NCBI GenBank assembly: GCA_024867545.1
Contig: JANFNE010000023.1
Location: 124,001-188,000 of the forward strand
DNA: 64,000 bases
Direction: 5' to 3'
From: Phytopythium helicoides
Lineage: Eukaryota > Oomycota > Peronosporomycetes > Pythiales > Pythiaceae
Positions 45,307 to 55,277 of the stretch are shown in pieces. A program made the translations under genes and the position numbers. Within the stretch, counting starts at the first letter, position 1; every line of letters begins with the position of its first letter. Below the pieces are notes generated by a model. That model had not been told where the DNA came from and made no database searches. It saw only the letters and a list, made by a program, of their open reading frames with translations.

Positions 45307-45445
45307 GCACGTTCGGTACTCCGGGGCACCCTACCTCGAATGCGAGAACGCGTCAAGCGAGCAAATGATCGGTAACACGTTGAAAACGTCTCTGGGGTGG
45401 TTTTGGCTTGGGTGTTTTGTGATTTGCAGCAATAAATATGATCGA

Positions 45446-46500
45446 TCACCAAGGCGCGTCGTCAGTTGCGGCCTCGTCCTCTGACTCGGTGCCACTACTT
45501 CCACTGCTGCTGCTTCTGCGAACGCGTAAACGCAGCTGCAGCAAGACTGGAAAGATTTTCCCGAGCGCCTCATCGTGTTCTGATGAGTGCTGGCAAACCA
45601 AGGTGTCAGCAGTGAGCTGAAGGGCAAGCCATGGGAAAAAGGGACCCACCTTGCACCCTGTGATGACAATCTTGCCCGACACGAACACAAGCAGCGTGCA
45701 CTTGGGCTGGAGCATGCGGTAGATGAGACCTGGAAAGAGCTCGGGCTCGTACTGCGGCACGCCAGCGCTCCTCAGTTCGATCTGAGCTCAACATTCTCGC
45801 GAAGCAAGCGACGTTTACCGTGCAGAAGCGCGAGTGCATGCGCGCAAGGCCCTCGAGCCGCACTTTGAAGCCCACGTCGGCCGATCCAACGACGTTCGCA
45901 ATCTCAAAGTCCCGCACTTCTCTCGGACAGTCGACCTTCTGCTCCACACGTCGTCAGTCATGACGAAGTCTGCATGAGACCACCAAGCTCCGAAACCTTC
46001 AAGATGCCGAGAAACTTGTCGAGCGCGGCTCTCGCAATCTCGGCACTCGTAGCACCAATGACCAGGAACTGCGTCACACCACAGCGCAGTGAGCACTCGC
46101 TTCCACCTCCATCTCGCCTGCAGCCGCGAGCGAACCTTCCCGCTGCGGTAGACGAGCAGCGTGGCGCGCGGCGCTCGGAAGCGCAGCGTGAGCGCGCTGA
46201 ACCCCTGCAGTCCTCGCGTCAGCCGCCAACCAACCGACATCCACGACACCAAAAGGTTTCACCACGCGCCTTGGGCGAGTAGCTGGCGTTGCGAACGAGC
46301 AGCGCGAGGCGCTTGATGTCGACTTCCTGCCGGAAGCAGCCGTGGGCCAGCACGTTCCTGGCCAAAACGCAGCAGATCAGCGCCAAAATTCAGCGGCAGG
46401 GGCAACAGACGACGACGAACACGACGCGCAGGCTCACGCCCTGCTCCTGTAGCCGCGCGCGCGTCCACGGCGCGGCGGACACCTCCGTCTCGGCGTCCAT
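45446..46500 (-). CDS. divergent TBP-like protein (TATA-binding protein family)
   Basis: Seven short exons, all joined in phase 0: 46500-46438, 46326-46270, 46204-46136, 46068-45997, 45938-45819, 45751-45650 and 45589-45446, giving 208 aa. Repeat 1 has [32 protein letters not shown] and [16 protein letters not shown]. Repeat 2 has [41 protein letters not shown] and [15 protein letters not shown], very close to TBP. Three of four DNA-kinking phenylalanines are kept; the repeat-1 one before SGK is Tyr. An acidic Ser-rich tail follows. Donors include GTTCGC, GTTTCG and apparently GC, so the gene is easily missed. The exon 1-2 join is the least certain: it drops most of the first beta-strand. Could be the main TBP or a TRF-type paralogue. 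Confidence 0.75.
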
Positions 46501-46541
46501 TTTGGCAGCAGTATTGGTGATTGGATGGGAAAAAGTGCGAC

Positions 46542-46621
46542 CTCGGTATGGTATACGACTAGCCCCGATATGGTTGACAGAGATCTCGATATAGTATACA
46601 AGACGTCTTGATATAATATAC
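46542..46621. repeat. degenerate 22-bp TATA-like tandem array, four units
   Basis: Four copies start at 46542, 46564, 46585 and 46607: CTCGGTATGGTATAC, CCCGATATGGTTGAC, CTCGATATAGTATAC and CTTGATATAATATAC, each followed by 6-7 spacer bases. The array lies 42-121 bases upstream of the TBP-like start codon. Between units 3 and 4 is the 12-bp palindrome CAAGACGTCTTG. Confidence 0.7.
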
Positions 46622-46824
46622 TTGTTGAAGTGCCCTTGTTGGCCTCCCAGTTCGACACCGTCAACGGTGTCAACTGCGTTAGATGCCCAGGTTTGAGCGT
46701 ATTGCCGATGACGAAAGACTGCCTACGTCGCGTAATCGATGCTGAGGCCCGCGAAGACACTGCGATGGTCGCGTTGCGGTCTTGATAACAACCATCACTC
46801 ACCATAGACGGATCGGCTCCCGGC

Positions 46825-47690
46825 GCTATGCACCACATCGAGGCTTTCAGTGCCGTTCCGTGGCCTGGTGCAGCTCGCGTGCCATGATACTGACTGATGA
46901 AGTTAAGACTGCAGTTCCTCACAGCTGGTGGATGTAGAATGAGGATCTTCAGTTTCATGCAGCGACTATCAAAGAAGCTCCTCAAATGGACGTTTACTCA
47001 ATACAATCCAGTCGAGTTCTTCTAAGTGTATGATGGCGAGGGGTAGATAGATCGATACGCCAGTTGCATTGTAGGTAGCATCAAGCTACACTGATTTCGT
47101 GCATGGGTCAGTTGACTACTGGCGGTTTTTGCATGTCGTCGATCAAGACAACAGTCGTACAGACCGCTGTTAGTAATCGTGGCGATATCGCAGGCTTAGC
47201 GAAAGAACGAACATCACTTTTCATGAGAAACCACCATTGCGAAGTCTCTGTGGCTGTTCCGTGCGGCGGAGTGCGAATCCTAAAACTGTTACTAACTGCC
47301 AGCAAACAAACCGGTGCAGTAGGATATTCGAGGCTGGTAATCGGATCTAAAACCTCGTTTCCAAACGAAATCGACAATCAGCAGCTGCCCTTCTTTCGCT
47401 TCACACTTGTGCATTCTCACTTTTTGAATCCTCGGATAAGCCACAAGCCACCAAGACTGCGCGCTAGGATGCAAGCTGAACGCTTTTTGACTAATTTTTC
47501 ATGTTTTCATGTCGACTGGAGCGGGCTTTGCCAAAAGGAGGGCTATGATACTGAATCGAGGCGATGGAGAAGGATGCCACACAATGCCGACATCGTCTGA
47601 TCACGCTGCGCGCTTTGACGAGAGATTCTACTTGATTAGGTCTGACATCTATCGCCTCCCTTCGTGTGCATTCCGACTTGATGCGTATGT
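46825..47690. repeat. degenerate dispersed repeat, copy 2
   Basis: Second copy of the element at 19780-20640, same orientation. The strongest similarity is 47470-47635. It ends shortly before a truncated P450 relic on the plus strand. Open frames within it on both strands are not conserved between the copies except where the DNA itself is conserved, so they are not called as genes. Confidence 0.6.
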
Positions 47691-47767
47691 TGAAGTCATT
47701 GGGTGTATATTGCTTGTAATATATACACATGGGCTTTCGCTTTTCAGCTATGTTTCTCGAAAACACT

Positions 47768-48062
47768 AAGGTCAAGCCGCATAATACAACACGCTCGACG
47801 TTATCGGTGCTCAGCAACCTTCTCGACGTGGCAAATACCAGGAGCACTTCTACAACTGGCTCACACAGAATTTGGAGAGGGTTCGACAACTAGCCGATCC
47901 AGTATATCAACCACGACATGCTTGGTAGCGGTGTCGCCATCGCGGATGGAGACGACTGGTACTTCCACTGCGAGACGTTCAACACCATGTTCTCCGTGCC
48001 GATGACGAAAGATGCCATGCAGGAGGTTGTGGGCGAGAAATTCGTGGTGCTTCAGCTACGCG
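47768..48062 (+). pseudogene. cytochrome P450 relic
   Basis: Fragment homologous to the N-terminal third of the P450 at 38373-39992. A first piece reads KVKPHN...TLSVLSNLLDVA, then the frame shifts by one base. The remainder in the second frame matches the EHFYDWLTQ region of the intact gene. About 40 residues of the parent are then absent. A second piece reads YINHDMLGSGVAIADGDDW...MFSVPMTKDAMQEVVGEKF. No N-terminal anchor, I-helix, ExxR or heme loop is present, so it is a dead, truncated duplicate. Orientation is opposite to the intact gene. Confidence 0.85.
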
Positions 48063-48595
48063 CTTGTGGGTTCTCACTTTGATCTGACTAATTGACGTCT
48101 TGGGATCATCACAAGACGTTGGGATCTCTTATGTGCGTGCGATGTCAAGCGAAGATATGTCGTATGCGCCGCTCCGCTCCGCGATCAGAACACCCTCATC
48201 ATGCGCAACTTGACTTTTGGGTTCGGGGCAACTTCAGACGAATGCTTGAGAAGTTTTCTGCGAATTGGTGCGATGTAGTATCTCTTCTCTGAAGTGAGTT
48301 AGAATGCACATTTCGTCCTCTTCTCCTGTTAGCTCATGGATCCAAGGTGGCTATTTTTTCGTCAGCGGTTGATACCAGTGCGAGGGGAAATTAGCCCAGG
48401 GGGACGTGGATGTGGGTCATGACCCTGGTGCAGACTAAAAGTGCGCAAACCCAACAATCCGGTGCATGTGCGAGGCTTTCGTGACGGCTGCTCTCGTTAC
48501 TCATACATGTCGATTTCGCCGCGTTCGATCATGTCCTAGGAAGATTCTGCAAGCTAAGGCGGAATCCATCCATCAAGAGTGCGCCATTAAGATTT
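48063..48595. other. intergenic region downstream of P450 relic
   Basis: About 530 bases with no supportable feature. Weak further P450 similarity could not be established beyond 48062. Confidence 0.4.
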
Positions 48596-49015
48596 ATGTT
48601 TGAGCTCTGTGAGCCCGACTGCTATTGTGTTGGAGCATGGAGTATCGAAACATTCTTGGAGAGGCTGAATAATGTTGAAGCTCCTCCAACCCCAGGATTT
48701 GCTGCTGTTATCGGAAAAATTGCAAGCCAAGCGCGAGCCAAGCCAAGAGCGGAAAACGTCCAAGTTCTGATCGATATCAAGGCTCGCATTCAGTCAAAGG
48801 ATGACAGTGACCCAACATTAACAAGGCATCGAGTCGTAAAGGCCGAGACCAATCGATTCATCTCGAACCGGTACGACTTGAGCTTGCACTCAGACTTGAA
48901 CGAAGGTGACTCGAACGAGGAAGGCAAGGGTCGCAGCAAAACTCTTCATTACAGTACACGAATCAACTACTTGAAAACGTTCCTTTGTGAACTCAACTGC
49001 AATAGCCACGCTTAG
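48596..49015 (+). CDS. small hypothetical ORF
   Basis: 139 codons from an ATG at 48596, opening MFELCEPDCYCVGAWSIETF and followed by a polar, charged remainder (KDDSDPTLTRHRVVKAETNRF, EEGKGRSKTLHYSTRINYLK). There is no signal peptide, membrane helix or known motif. Codon use looks ordinary and the ORF lies between a P450 relic and LRR-C, in a repeat-rich interval. It may be the last exon of a degraded gene or a transposon fragment. Low confidence that it is expressed. Confidence 0.35.
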   Translation: MFELCEPDCYCVGAWSIETFLERLNNVEAPPTPGFAAVIGKIASQARAKPRAENVQVLIDIKARIQSKDDSDPTLTRHRVVKAETNRFISNRYDLSLHSDLNEGDSNEEGKGRSKTLHYSTRINYLKTFLCELNCNSHA

Positions 49016-49209
49016 TCTTTATATATGCATGAGTGTTTTAGACGATTATGTTTATAGAGGTCGGCGCTAATCGCTAGCTGTGCTACGTCAAGTGATATGC
49101 AGCTGATTGGTGCTCCAAGCTGTTCAAATTCTGCGGAATCCACGATCTTTGAATCATGAAGGTTCTTGGCATTGTGTATTCTCAAATATCAGGGCGTTTC
49201 TAAGCGATA

Positions 49210-51465
49210 TCAAATGATAATGCACCGCCGCACTGATTCTGCAGCGAACTCAAAGATTTTTAATATCACGTCAGGGTTCAATGAGTTTTCGAGCACCCTA
49301 GCGTCAGCCTTTACTTCGTACTTCAAGCGCTTTGTTGGTGCATCTTTTCTGGAGCGAAGGACACTCAAAAACGCCAATCGGCAAGGCATTGGGAAGATTT
49401 CTTTTGCCACTGGCAGGTTCTCATCGTGATATTTTTCGAGATAGTCTGAATGGCAAGTGCTAACCTCCAAGTACTGGAGGGTGCGATTTTTGCCGAGCAT
49501 ATCTGCAAGCACCTTCATGTGGCGTTCCTCATCGACCATCAGTTGTATTGAGAGAAATTTGAGATTTCGAGCAAGCAAAGAATCATCACGCTCGAGCTCG
49601 TGGGCTAACACGTCAAAGTCGTCTTCTTCGTCGTCGGATACAATAAATGTTTCTATAAATTGGCATCTCAGTTCTGAGAACCAGCGCTGGTGCTCTCGGC
49701 AGTACTCGACTAAGACTCTCGCATTTACTACAACCCCTTTGATGCTGAGGGATGTCACGTTTGGACAGCTCTCCAAAAGCTGCTTGAAGTCCAATTCAAA
49801 GTTGCGCAATTCTTCAGCAAACCAAAGCTGGAGCTTCATAATTGACGGATTGACGGCTTCGAGGAATCGAGGGAGCCCGTCAAGTTTATAAGGATAGCCT
49901 TCGATAGCATACACGTTGAATTCGAGGCTGTTGACCCCACCTCGTTGGCCTTTCAAGGCAGTTTCGGGGGCGTGCACTGCCACAATGTCGTTTGGAGACA
50001 GCCAGCATACACCAAACCCAGGTACAAGAACACTAGCTATTGGTAATCCATCATAATCGTAGCCTTCTTGAAGAATTCGCACTCCGACTATGTCTGTAGT
50101 CAGTGTCCAAGCTACTTTCTCCAAGGCATTAATATTGCTTCTCTCTTCACCATTCTGAAGCTCACTCGACAATGGACTTCCATAATCGTCCTCAATCTCT
50201 CTAACTTCTTTGAAGAGCAACTTTGTTCCTTCACGAAGCATGTAACGACCTTCGTGAAATCTCGGATGGGTCCCCTCGTTGTTGCTCACTCTACTGCGCT
50301 CAAAAGTACCGAACACGTGCCTAGAAGGATTCTCAGCACTCAGCACCCTCGCAACTTTCTGCGCACTGGCTACGCTGGGAACGCTTCCGTTGATCTCTAA
50401 GTGGTGAGTCAATGTATGAGCGTGCTTTGAGAAAAATGCGTACGCTACACATTCCCACACGAAGTCTTCTTTTTCAGAATCATAGACTTCATCGTCGATA
50501 ATAAGGTTGACTGTACTTGCTGTGCGCGACTCAGCCAGCGCTGAAAAGAGTCGCTCGATGAACGGGTAGGTACAGTCTTCCGTGAAGTAGCTGAACTTTT
50601 CAATCTTCGCTAACTCACCTTCTAGATATCCGTTGCCACACAGAATTCGCTCCAGGAAAGGAGGTTGATCAGCAGGTACAATAAATGAAGGTCCACGGCC
50701 TAAGTGGCTCAATTGAAGATCCGGGATGCTAATTCCGTAGCTGCTGGTTACAAACTCTTCGAGCGCACTAATTCCTGCGGTCGATATACGCATGGGTAGT
50801 GTGGAACCGCTGAATTCTACCTTCCTGACTCTCAAAGTCCAGCAAATCCCGTTATCACCAGGAACCGAAATCAACGGGAAACACCACCCTTTGAATAGAG
50901 CTCGTAGGTGCCTAAGCTCCCGCAGAACGGGCTCGATATAGTTAATGTCTTTCGCCTGAATCTTGATGCAGACCGGCATCTCAAGTGCAGATTGGGAACT
51001 GCCATCACCACAAAGACTGCGCACAGTCTGGATAAACTCCCTCGTCACTAGCTGGCTTGGAGTCAAGAATTCCTTGATCATATTCACAAACTGATGTCGA
51101 TCGTAGGCGTGGTCTGAGTCAGGAACAGAAACTTTGATGAACAGTGGATCAACACCTTTTATAATATCATCCTGCAAGAACGAGTCGAGAGATATTAAGA
51201 CGCAAGATAATGCGACAACGAGAGCCTCACGGTCAATGTTCCCGAGTGCTATTATCAGCGCCAGAGCTTGACGCATGGAGTCGATTTGGTGAGGCGTCCT
51301 GTAGGGCTGCAGAGTGACTTTAAAACCGACTGAGGGCGGTTTGTCGTCCTTAACAACGGTCAACCGGAAATCTCCGCTCTTCAGCGGTGCGAGCCAAGGC
51401 CACAAGAAGCTCCAACGCCCTAGCGCATCGGTTTGCTGCGTGGTTGCGACGAAGGAGCCGATCAT
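49210..51465 (-). CDS. LRR-like oomycete protein C
   Basis: 751-aa intronless paralogue of LRR-A and LRR-B. Start 51465 (MIGSFVATTQQTDALG) is the first ATG. A central VPGFGVCW lies near residue 480. LRR-like stretches follow: IMKLQLWFAEELRNFEL, VTSLSIKGVVVNARVL, LKFLSIQLMVDEER and LQYLEVSTCHSDYLEK. The C-terminus is ILKIFEFAAESVRRCIII, matching the IFEFAA helix of LRR-B. Composition is less GC-rich than LRR-B, with more Asn/Lys/Ile codons, so the copies are old. No targeting signal. Function unknown. Confidence 0.83.
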   Translation of the reverse strand: MIGSFVATTQQTDALGRWSFLWPWLAPLKSGDFRLTVVKDDKPPSVGFKVTLQPYRTPHQIDSMRQALALIIALGNIDREALVVALSCVLISLDSFLQDDIIKGVDPLFIKVSVPDSDHAYDRHQFVNMIKEFLTPSQLVTREFIQTVRSLCGDGSSQSALEMPVCIKIQAKDINYIEPVLRELRHLRALFKGWCFPLISVPGDNGICWTLRVRKVEFSGSTLPMRISTAGISALEEFVTSSYGISIPDLQLSHLGRGPSFIVPADQPPFLERILCGNGYLEGELAKIEKFSYFTEDCTYPFIERLFSALAESRTASTVNLIIDDEVYDSEKEDFVWECVAYAFFSKHAHTLTHHLEINGSVPSVASAQKVARVLSAENPSRHVFGTFERSRVSNNEGTHPRFHEGRYMLREGTKLLFKEVREIEDDYGSPLSSELQNGEERSNINALEKVAWTLTTDIVGVRILQEGYDYDGLPIASVLVPGFGVCWLSPNDIVAVHAPETALKGQRGGVNSLEFNVYAIEGYPYKLDGLPRFLEAVNPSIMKLQLWFAEELRNFELDFKQLLESCPNVTSLSIKGVVVNARVLVEYCREHQRWFSELRCQFIETFIVSDDEEDDFDVLAHELERDDSLLARNLKFLSIQLMVDEERHMKVLADMLGKNRTLQYLEVSTCHSDYLEKYHDENLPVAKEIFPMPCRLAFLSVLRSRKDAPTKRLKYEVKADARVLENSLNPDVILKIFEFAAESVRRCIII

Positions 51466-51960
51466 CTCTTCTCTGAGCTGCGTAATCTAGCGACTGCACG
51501 TGTGAGGTGGAGAAACAAGCTGGAGTAAACTTGAGCGCGAGGGAGTAGACTTGTGGTGTAGTGAGTAGAAAGAGGAGTGAGACTGAGAATCATGCAGTGG
51601 TCGGTCTCCTACAACTTCTATGGTGAATTATCCCGTGCGTGCTTCGCCTGTCTAGTGGAAGAAAATGGCTGAAGAGGCGGGTTGAAAAACCAACACGTAA
51701 TGAGCTCATTATGAAAATGGGATCTCGACTCCAGGGATCTGGGCTTCAGCAGACTCCCAATCAATCATGGTACTGAGCGGTCGCGCAGTAGCTTCTGCAT
51801 TCGAAGTTTGCAGTTCGAAGTTCGAAGTTCTTTAGAACTTTCGTAGGGCGTGGTCCGGAGGGCCGCGTCTGTAATTCGCAGTTTGCAGTTCGAACGATAG
51901 TGAGAACTGTCATAGGGGGGTGTTTAGAAGGACCTACAGAAGACATTCGGAGGACGCGGC

Positions 51961-52053
51961 TGCCGCACCTGCGGTGCAACTTGCCGCACCTGCGGTGCAA
52001 CTTGCTGCAACTGCGGTGCAACTTGCTGCAACTTGCTGCAACTTGCTGCAACG
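51961..52053. repeat. 21-bp/10-bp direct repeats
   Basis: Three 21-nt units (TGCCGCACCTGCGGTGCAACT and variants) at 51961, 51982 and 52003, followed by three 10-nt units TGCTGCAACT. Confidence 0.85.
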
Positions 52054-52442
52054 TCTACCGAAGTTGCGCGTGTGTGATCGTACGACGTTCGGGCGACCTC
52101 TTGTGCAGTGGTCCACACGAAATAAGCGACACGTAGCCAATCGGCGGGGCGAGAGCAGAAAACAAAATCGTCTCGGCGGGCCGCCGGCGGCTCGGCTTCC
52201 CCCCCCCCGTCGGCGTTGGCGAACGCGGTCTCGGCAGTGGCGGCGGCGGCGGCGGCGGCGGCCCGGTAAGCAGCGCCAGCAGTCTGCGGTCAGCCAGCAG
52301 TGTGACGGTGGCGGGTGGCCTCGGTTTCTGCCTCGACGAGCGGCCCAACACGGCGGAGAGCGGCCCAACACGGCAGGTGTTTGGCCTCAGCGGTCAACAG
52401 CAGCGGCCAGCAGTACCAGTGGCGGTCGCCAGTGCCGGCGAG

Positions 52443-52535
52443 CGGCCTCGGAGTCGGCGAGCGGTCGGCAGTACCGGTGATCGGCCTCGGAGTCGGCGAG
52501 CGGTCGGCAGTGCCGGTGATCGGCCTCGGCCGCCC
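52443..52535. repeat. 39-bp minisatellite, two full units
   Basis: Two 39-nt units beginning CGGCCTCGGAGTCGGCGAGC at 52443 and 52482 differ at one base; a third partial unit follows at 52521. Related, more degenerate CGGCCTCGG-containing units occur on both sides (52310-52640). Confidence 0.8.
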
Positions 52536-52769
52536 GTGGTGAGCGGCCAGCGGTGTGAGTGATCGGCCTCGGTCGGTAGCGAGCGGCCGGCACGATGGCG
52601 AGCGGCTAGCACTGGCAGAGGCCGGCCTCGGCCAGTGGCGAGCGGCCAGCACGATGGCGGTGACTGGCCGCAGTGGCTAGCGGCCAGCACGATCGGCAGG
52701 CGGCCAGCAGAGGCAGTGACTGGACTCGGTGGCGAGCGGCCAGCGCGATGGCGGTGACTGGCTGCAGTG

Positions 52770-52866
52770 GCGAGCGGCCAGCACGATGACGAGCGGCCAG
52801 CACGGTGACGAGCGGCCAGCACGATGACGAGCGGCCAGCACGATGACGAGCGGTCAGCACGAAGGC
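52770..52866. repeat. 19-bp minisatellite, about five units
   Basis: Tandem 19-nt units with consensus GAGCGGCCAGCACGATGAC; single-base changes in units 2 and 5. More degenerate AGCGGCCAGCACGATGGC units continue leftwards to about 52590. Confidence 0.85.
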
Positions 52867-52967
52867 GAGCTACTAGCAGAGGCACGACCAGCAGATGCAG
52901 CCGAGGGGGCAATAAACCTCGGTATTGCATAGGTGGGTGCAGTCGTTGAAGAGGTGTATTTCTTTAG

Positions 52968-53873
52968 CTAGCGCTGTGCGGTGGTGGCGGCCACGGTACT
53001 TGCTGCAAAGGATGCGCGTGTGCTATCGCTCAGTCGACGCAGCCGTTCCTCTTCGTCGAGCGCGCTCGCAGGTGGCTTGGACCACGCTGCGAGCGCTTGC
53101 GTGATTGGATGTAGTGCTACAAATGCATGTCTTGAGGTAACGCGCGACACCAACAAGTAGGTTTGCTGCGGCTTGTTCACGACCCCGTGTGTGGATTTCC
53201 AGTCCAACACGACCATCGAGTGCAACGTTTCGCCTTGCACCTTGTAGATCGTCGAGCCGACAGCGCAAACGAACGGCAGTTGCTGCGGCTTTACCGTGAC
53301 GCAGCGAGGCTGGCCGTTCGGCGCCCTGGGCAACGAGATGTCCATTTTGGAGTAGGACTCGGTCGCATAGAAGACCGGGAAGAGCTCAGGGTCGAGCCCC
53401 GGGTGGATCGGTGCTGCGTGCGGCCGCGGCACACGGAGCAATGCGTACTCGGGCGGACGGCTCGGCAGCTGCACGATCGTGCCGGACGCGCCGTCGCGCA
53501 CCAGCCGGAACGTCGTGCCGGGCGGGAAGTGCACGGATTCTAGCGTGCCGAGCGTGCCGTTGGCGACGCCTTTCGCCGTTGCGACGTTCTGCGTAACTTG
53601 TACGGGCATCCCGACAATGAGGTCGAGGAACGGGGCCATACGGCCGAACCGGTTGTCCGGAAGGCCCATAACGTAGCGCAGGTCGCTTTGGCTCAGGCCG
53701 TTGAGGGCGCCCTTGAAGTTGGCGAGCACGCGCACAGGGTACACGTCGGTGGGTAGCAGACTCGCCGTCTCGGTGACGAAGGCGGTGTTTACCGCCAGGC
53801 GCGTGGCGTTCTCGGGTGTCACGAACACTGCATTGCTCCCGATCTCGCTCTGCAGGGATGGCGACGGCGGCGA

Positions 53874-53910
<37 letters not shown>

Positions 53911-55277
53911 GGGATCACCCGGCTGTTGATGAGCGCCAAAAACTCGGGCGTCCACTGGCCGAGCCGGGCGAGCGCACATCCTTCGCCCCACTCCGGGTCA
54001 TTGCGAAAGCGGACGGACTCGTCCAGCACGACGACGGTTGCAAATCGGCGCCACAGCTCGAACCCTTCGACGTCCGCAGTGCTCGGCTTGGACTTGCCGG
54101 TCGGGTTGACGTAGATAGCGTCGGCTTTGACCGGCGGCATCTGGAGAAAGTCGCCGACCAGGACGACGTGCACGCCTCCGAACGGCACGCCCGCGACCTG
54201 TGTGTACCGTCGCAGCAGCTTGTCGAGCTTCAGCAGCTCGGTCTTGGCCATCATCGACACCTCGTCGATGACGAGCAGGTCGAGCGGTGCGAAGCGCTTG
54301 TCGCGGATAGCGTGCTTCAGGCGCATCATGAAGCTGGCGAGCGTGCGGCCGCCAATGAGTGTGGCGGCCTTGCCGGTGAGGGCTGTCTTGACGACGGCGT
54401 CGTCGCGGTGCCAGCTCTCGGCAAACGCGTCGACGGCGTCGATCACGCGGCTCTTGCCGGTGCCGCCGGCGCCGCCGAGGAACATGAGCAGCTGGTCGAC
54501 GCGGAGCTGCGTCTGGAAGTTGCCGTTGCGGTAATTGCCGGTGTCGCCACTGTCTCCACCGTGCTCTTGGAGACTGCCGAGCTCTTGGCGCAGGTACCGA
54601 CGGAGCAGTGCGGTTGCAATCAGTGAGAAGGCGGCATGCTGCCGCTCATTGAGCGTGAATGCGAGCGAGGCGTCGCGGACGGACGTGTAGGCGCACAGTG
54701 GCGGCGGCCGGACGGCCAGCGACGTCGACGGTGGTGGCGGCGACCACTCGTTCCTGGCGTCGAGCGCGGCCTGGAGCAGCTCGACGACCTCTGTCGAGCG
54801 CTCGTTGCGGAATTGCTGGGACCGCTGCGGCTCGGCCTCGTCAGTTGATGTGTCCCTAACAAACCGCTGCAGCTCGTCGACCGAGAGCTCGGGCATTGCG
54901 GCGTCGCGGCCGCGCAAGTCGGCGGCCGAGCTGGACGTGCTCCGTGCCGCCATGCCCAGCAAATGCTGGTAGTCGCCGCCCACGCCTGCATTTGGAAAGA
55001 CTGGCAACTCCGCGGTCGCGTCGGCGCATTCCCCGTTTGCGTCGGCGTCGAAGAGGTGGCCAAAAGCGTCGGGGCCTCCGGCCGGCGCAGTGTCCGCTGC
55101 GACGCCCGCGTCGGTACGGTCGAGAGCCGCGTCGACGTCGCCACGGGTGCCAGTCACCTCGTCGGCGTCAGCATCGTCGTCGGCGTCGTTCGCCTCAGCA
55201 CACTCTTTGGCCTGCATGGCGGCTCGATGGTAGTCGTCCATGTTGGCCATGATCTCGCGAGTGAAACCCGAACGCAT
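52968..55277 (-). CDS. Helitron 1 Pif1-like helicase ORF
   Basis: 769 codons from the first ATG in this frame, encoding the C-terminal, superfamily 1 helicase half of a Helitron replicase, which unwinds donor DNA during rolling-circle transposition. Walker A GGAGGTGKSRVID lies near residue 267, Walker B LLVIDEVSMM near residue 335, and helicase motifs such as GVHVVLVGDFLQMPP and YKVQGETLHSMVVLDW follow. A run of eleven or twelve Gln codons (CAG repeats, 53880-53915) breaks the region after the PEWGEGC motif; Helitron 2 lacks it. The N-terminus overlaps the Rep ORF by 83 bases in another frame, so in an intact element both would be one polypeptide. Confidence 0.85.

Larger units (their letters stand above)
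51466..52967. other. Helitron 3' non-coding region with minisatellites
   Basis: No gene. From about 51780 the sequence carries TTCGAA-rich palindromes (a hairpin AAGTTC-TTTA-GAACTT near 51828-51843) also found near 62120, then several direct repeats up to the helicase stop. The 300 bases before 51780 are the LRR-C promoter side. Confidence 0.55.

Noticed and set aside
47103..47600. 165-codon plus-strand ORF inside the dispersed repeat
   Set aside because: The other repeat copy does not preserve this frame; similarity is at DNA level only.
51961..52866. CRISPR-like array
   Set aside because: Repeats are directly tandem without unique spacers and the genome is eukaryotic.
52140..52930. Long overlapping frames with Arg/Gly/Ala repeats
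   Set aside because: They are translations of minisatellites in the Helitron 3' region.
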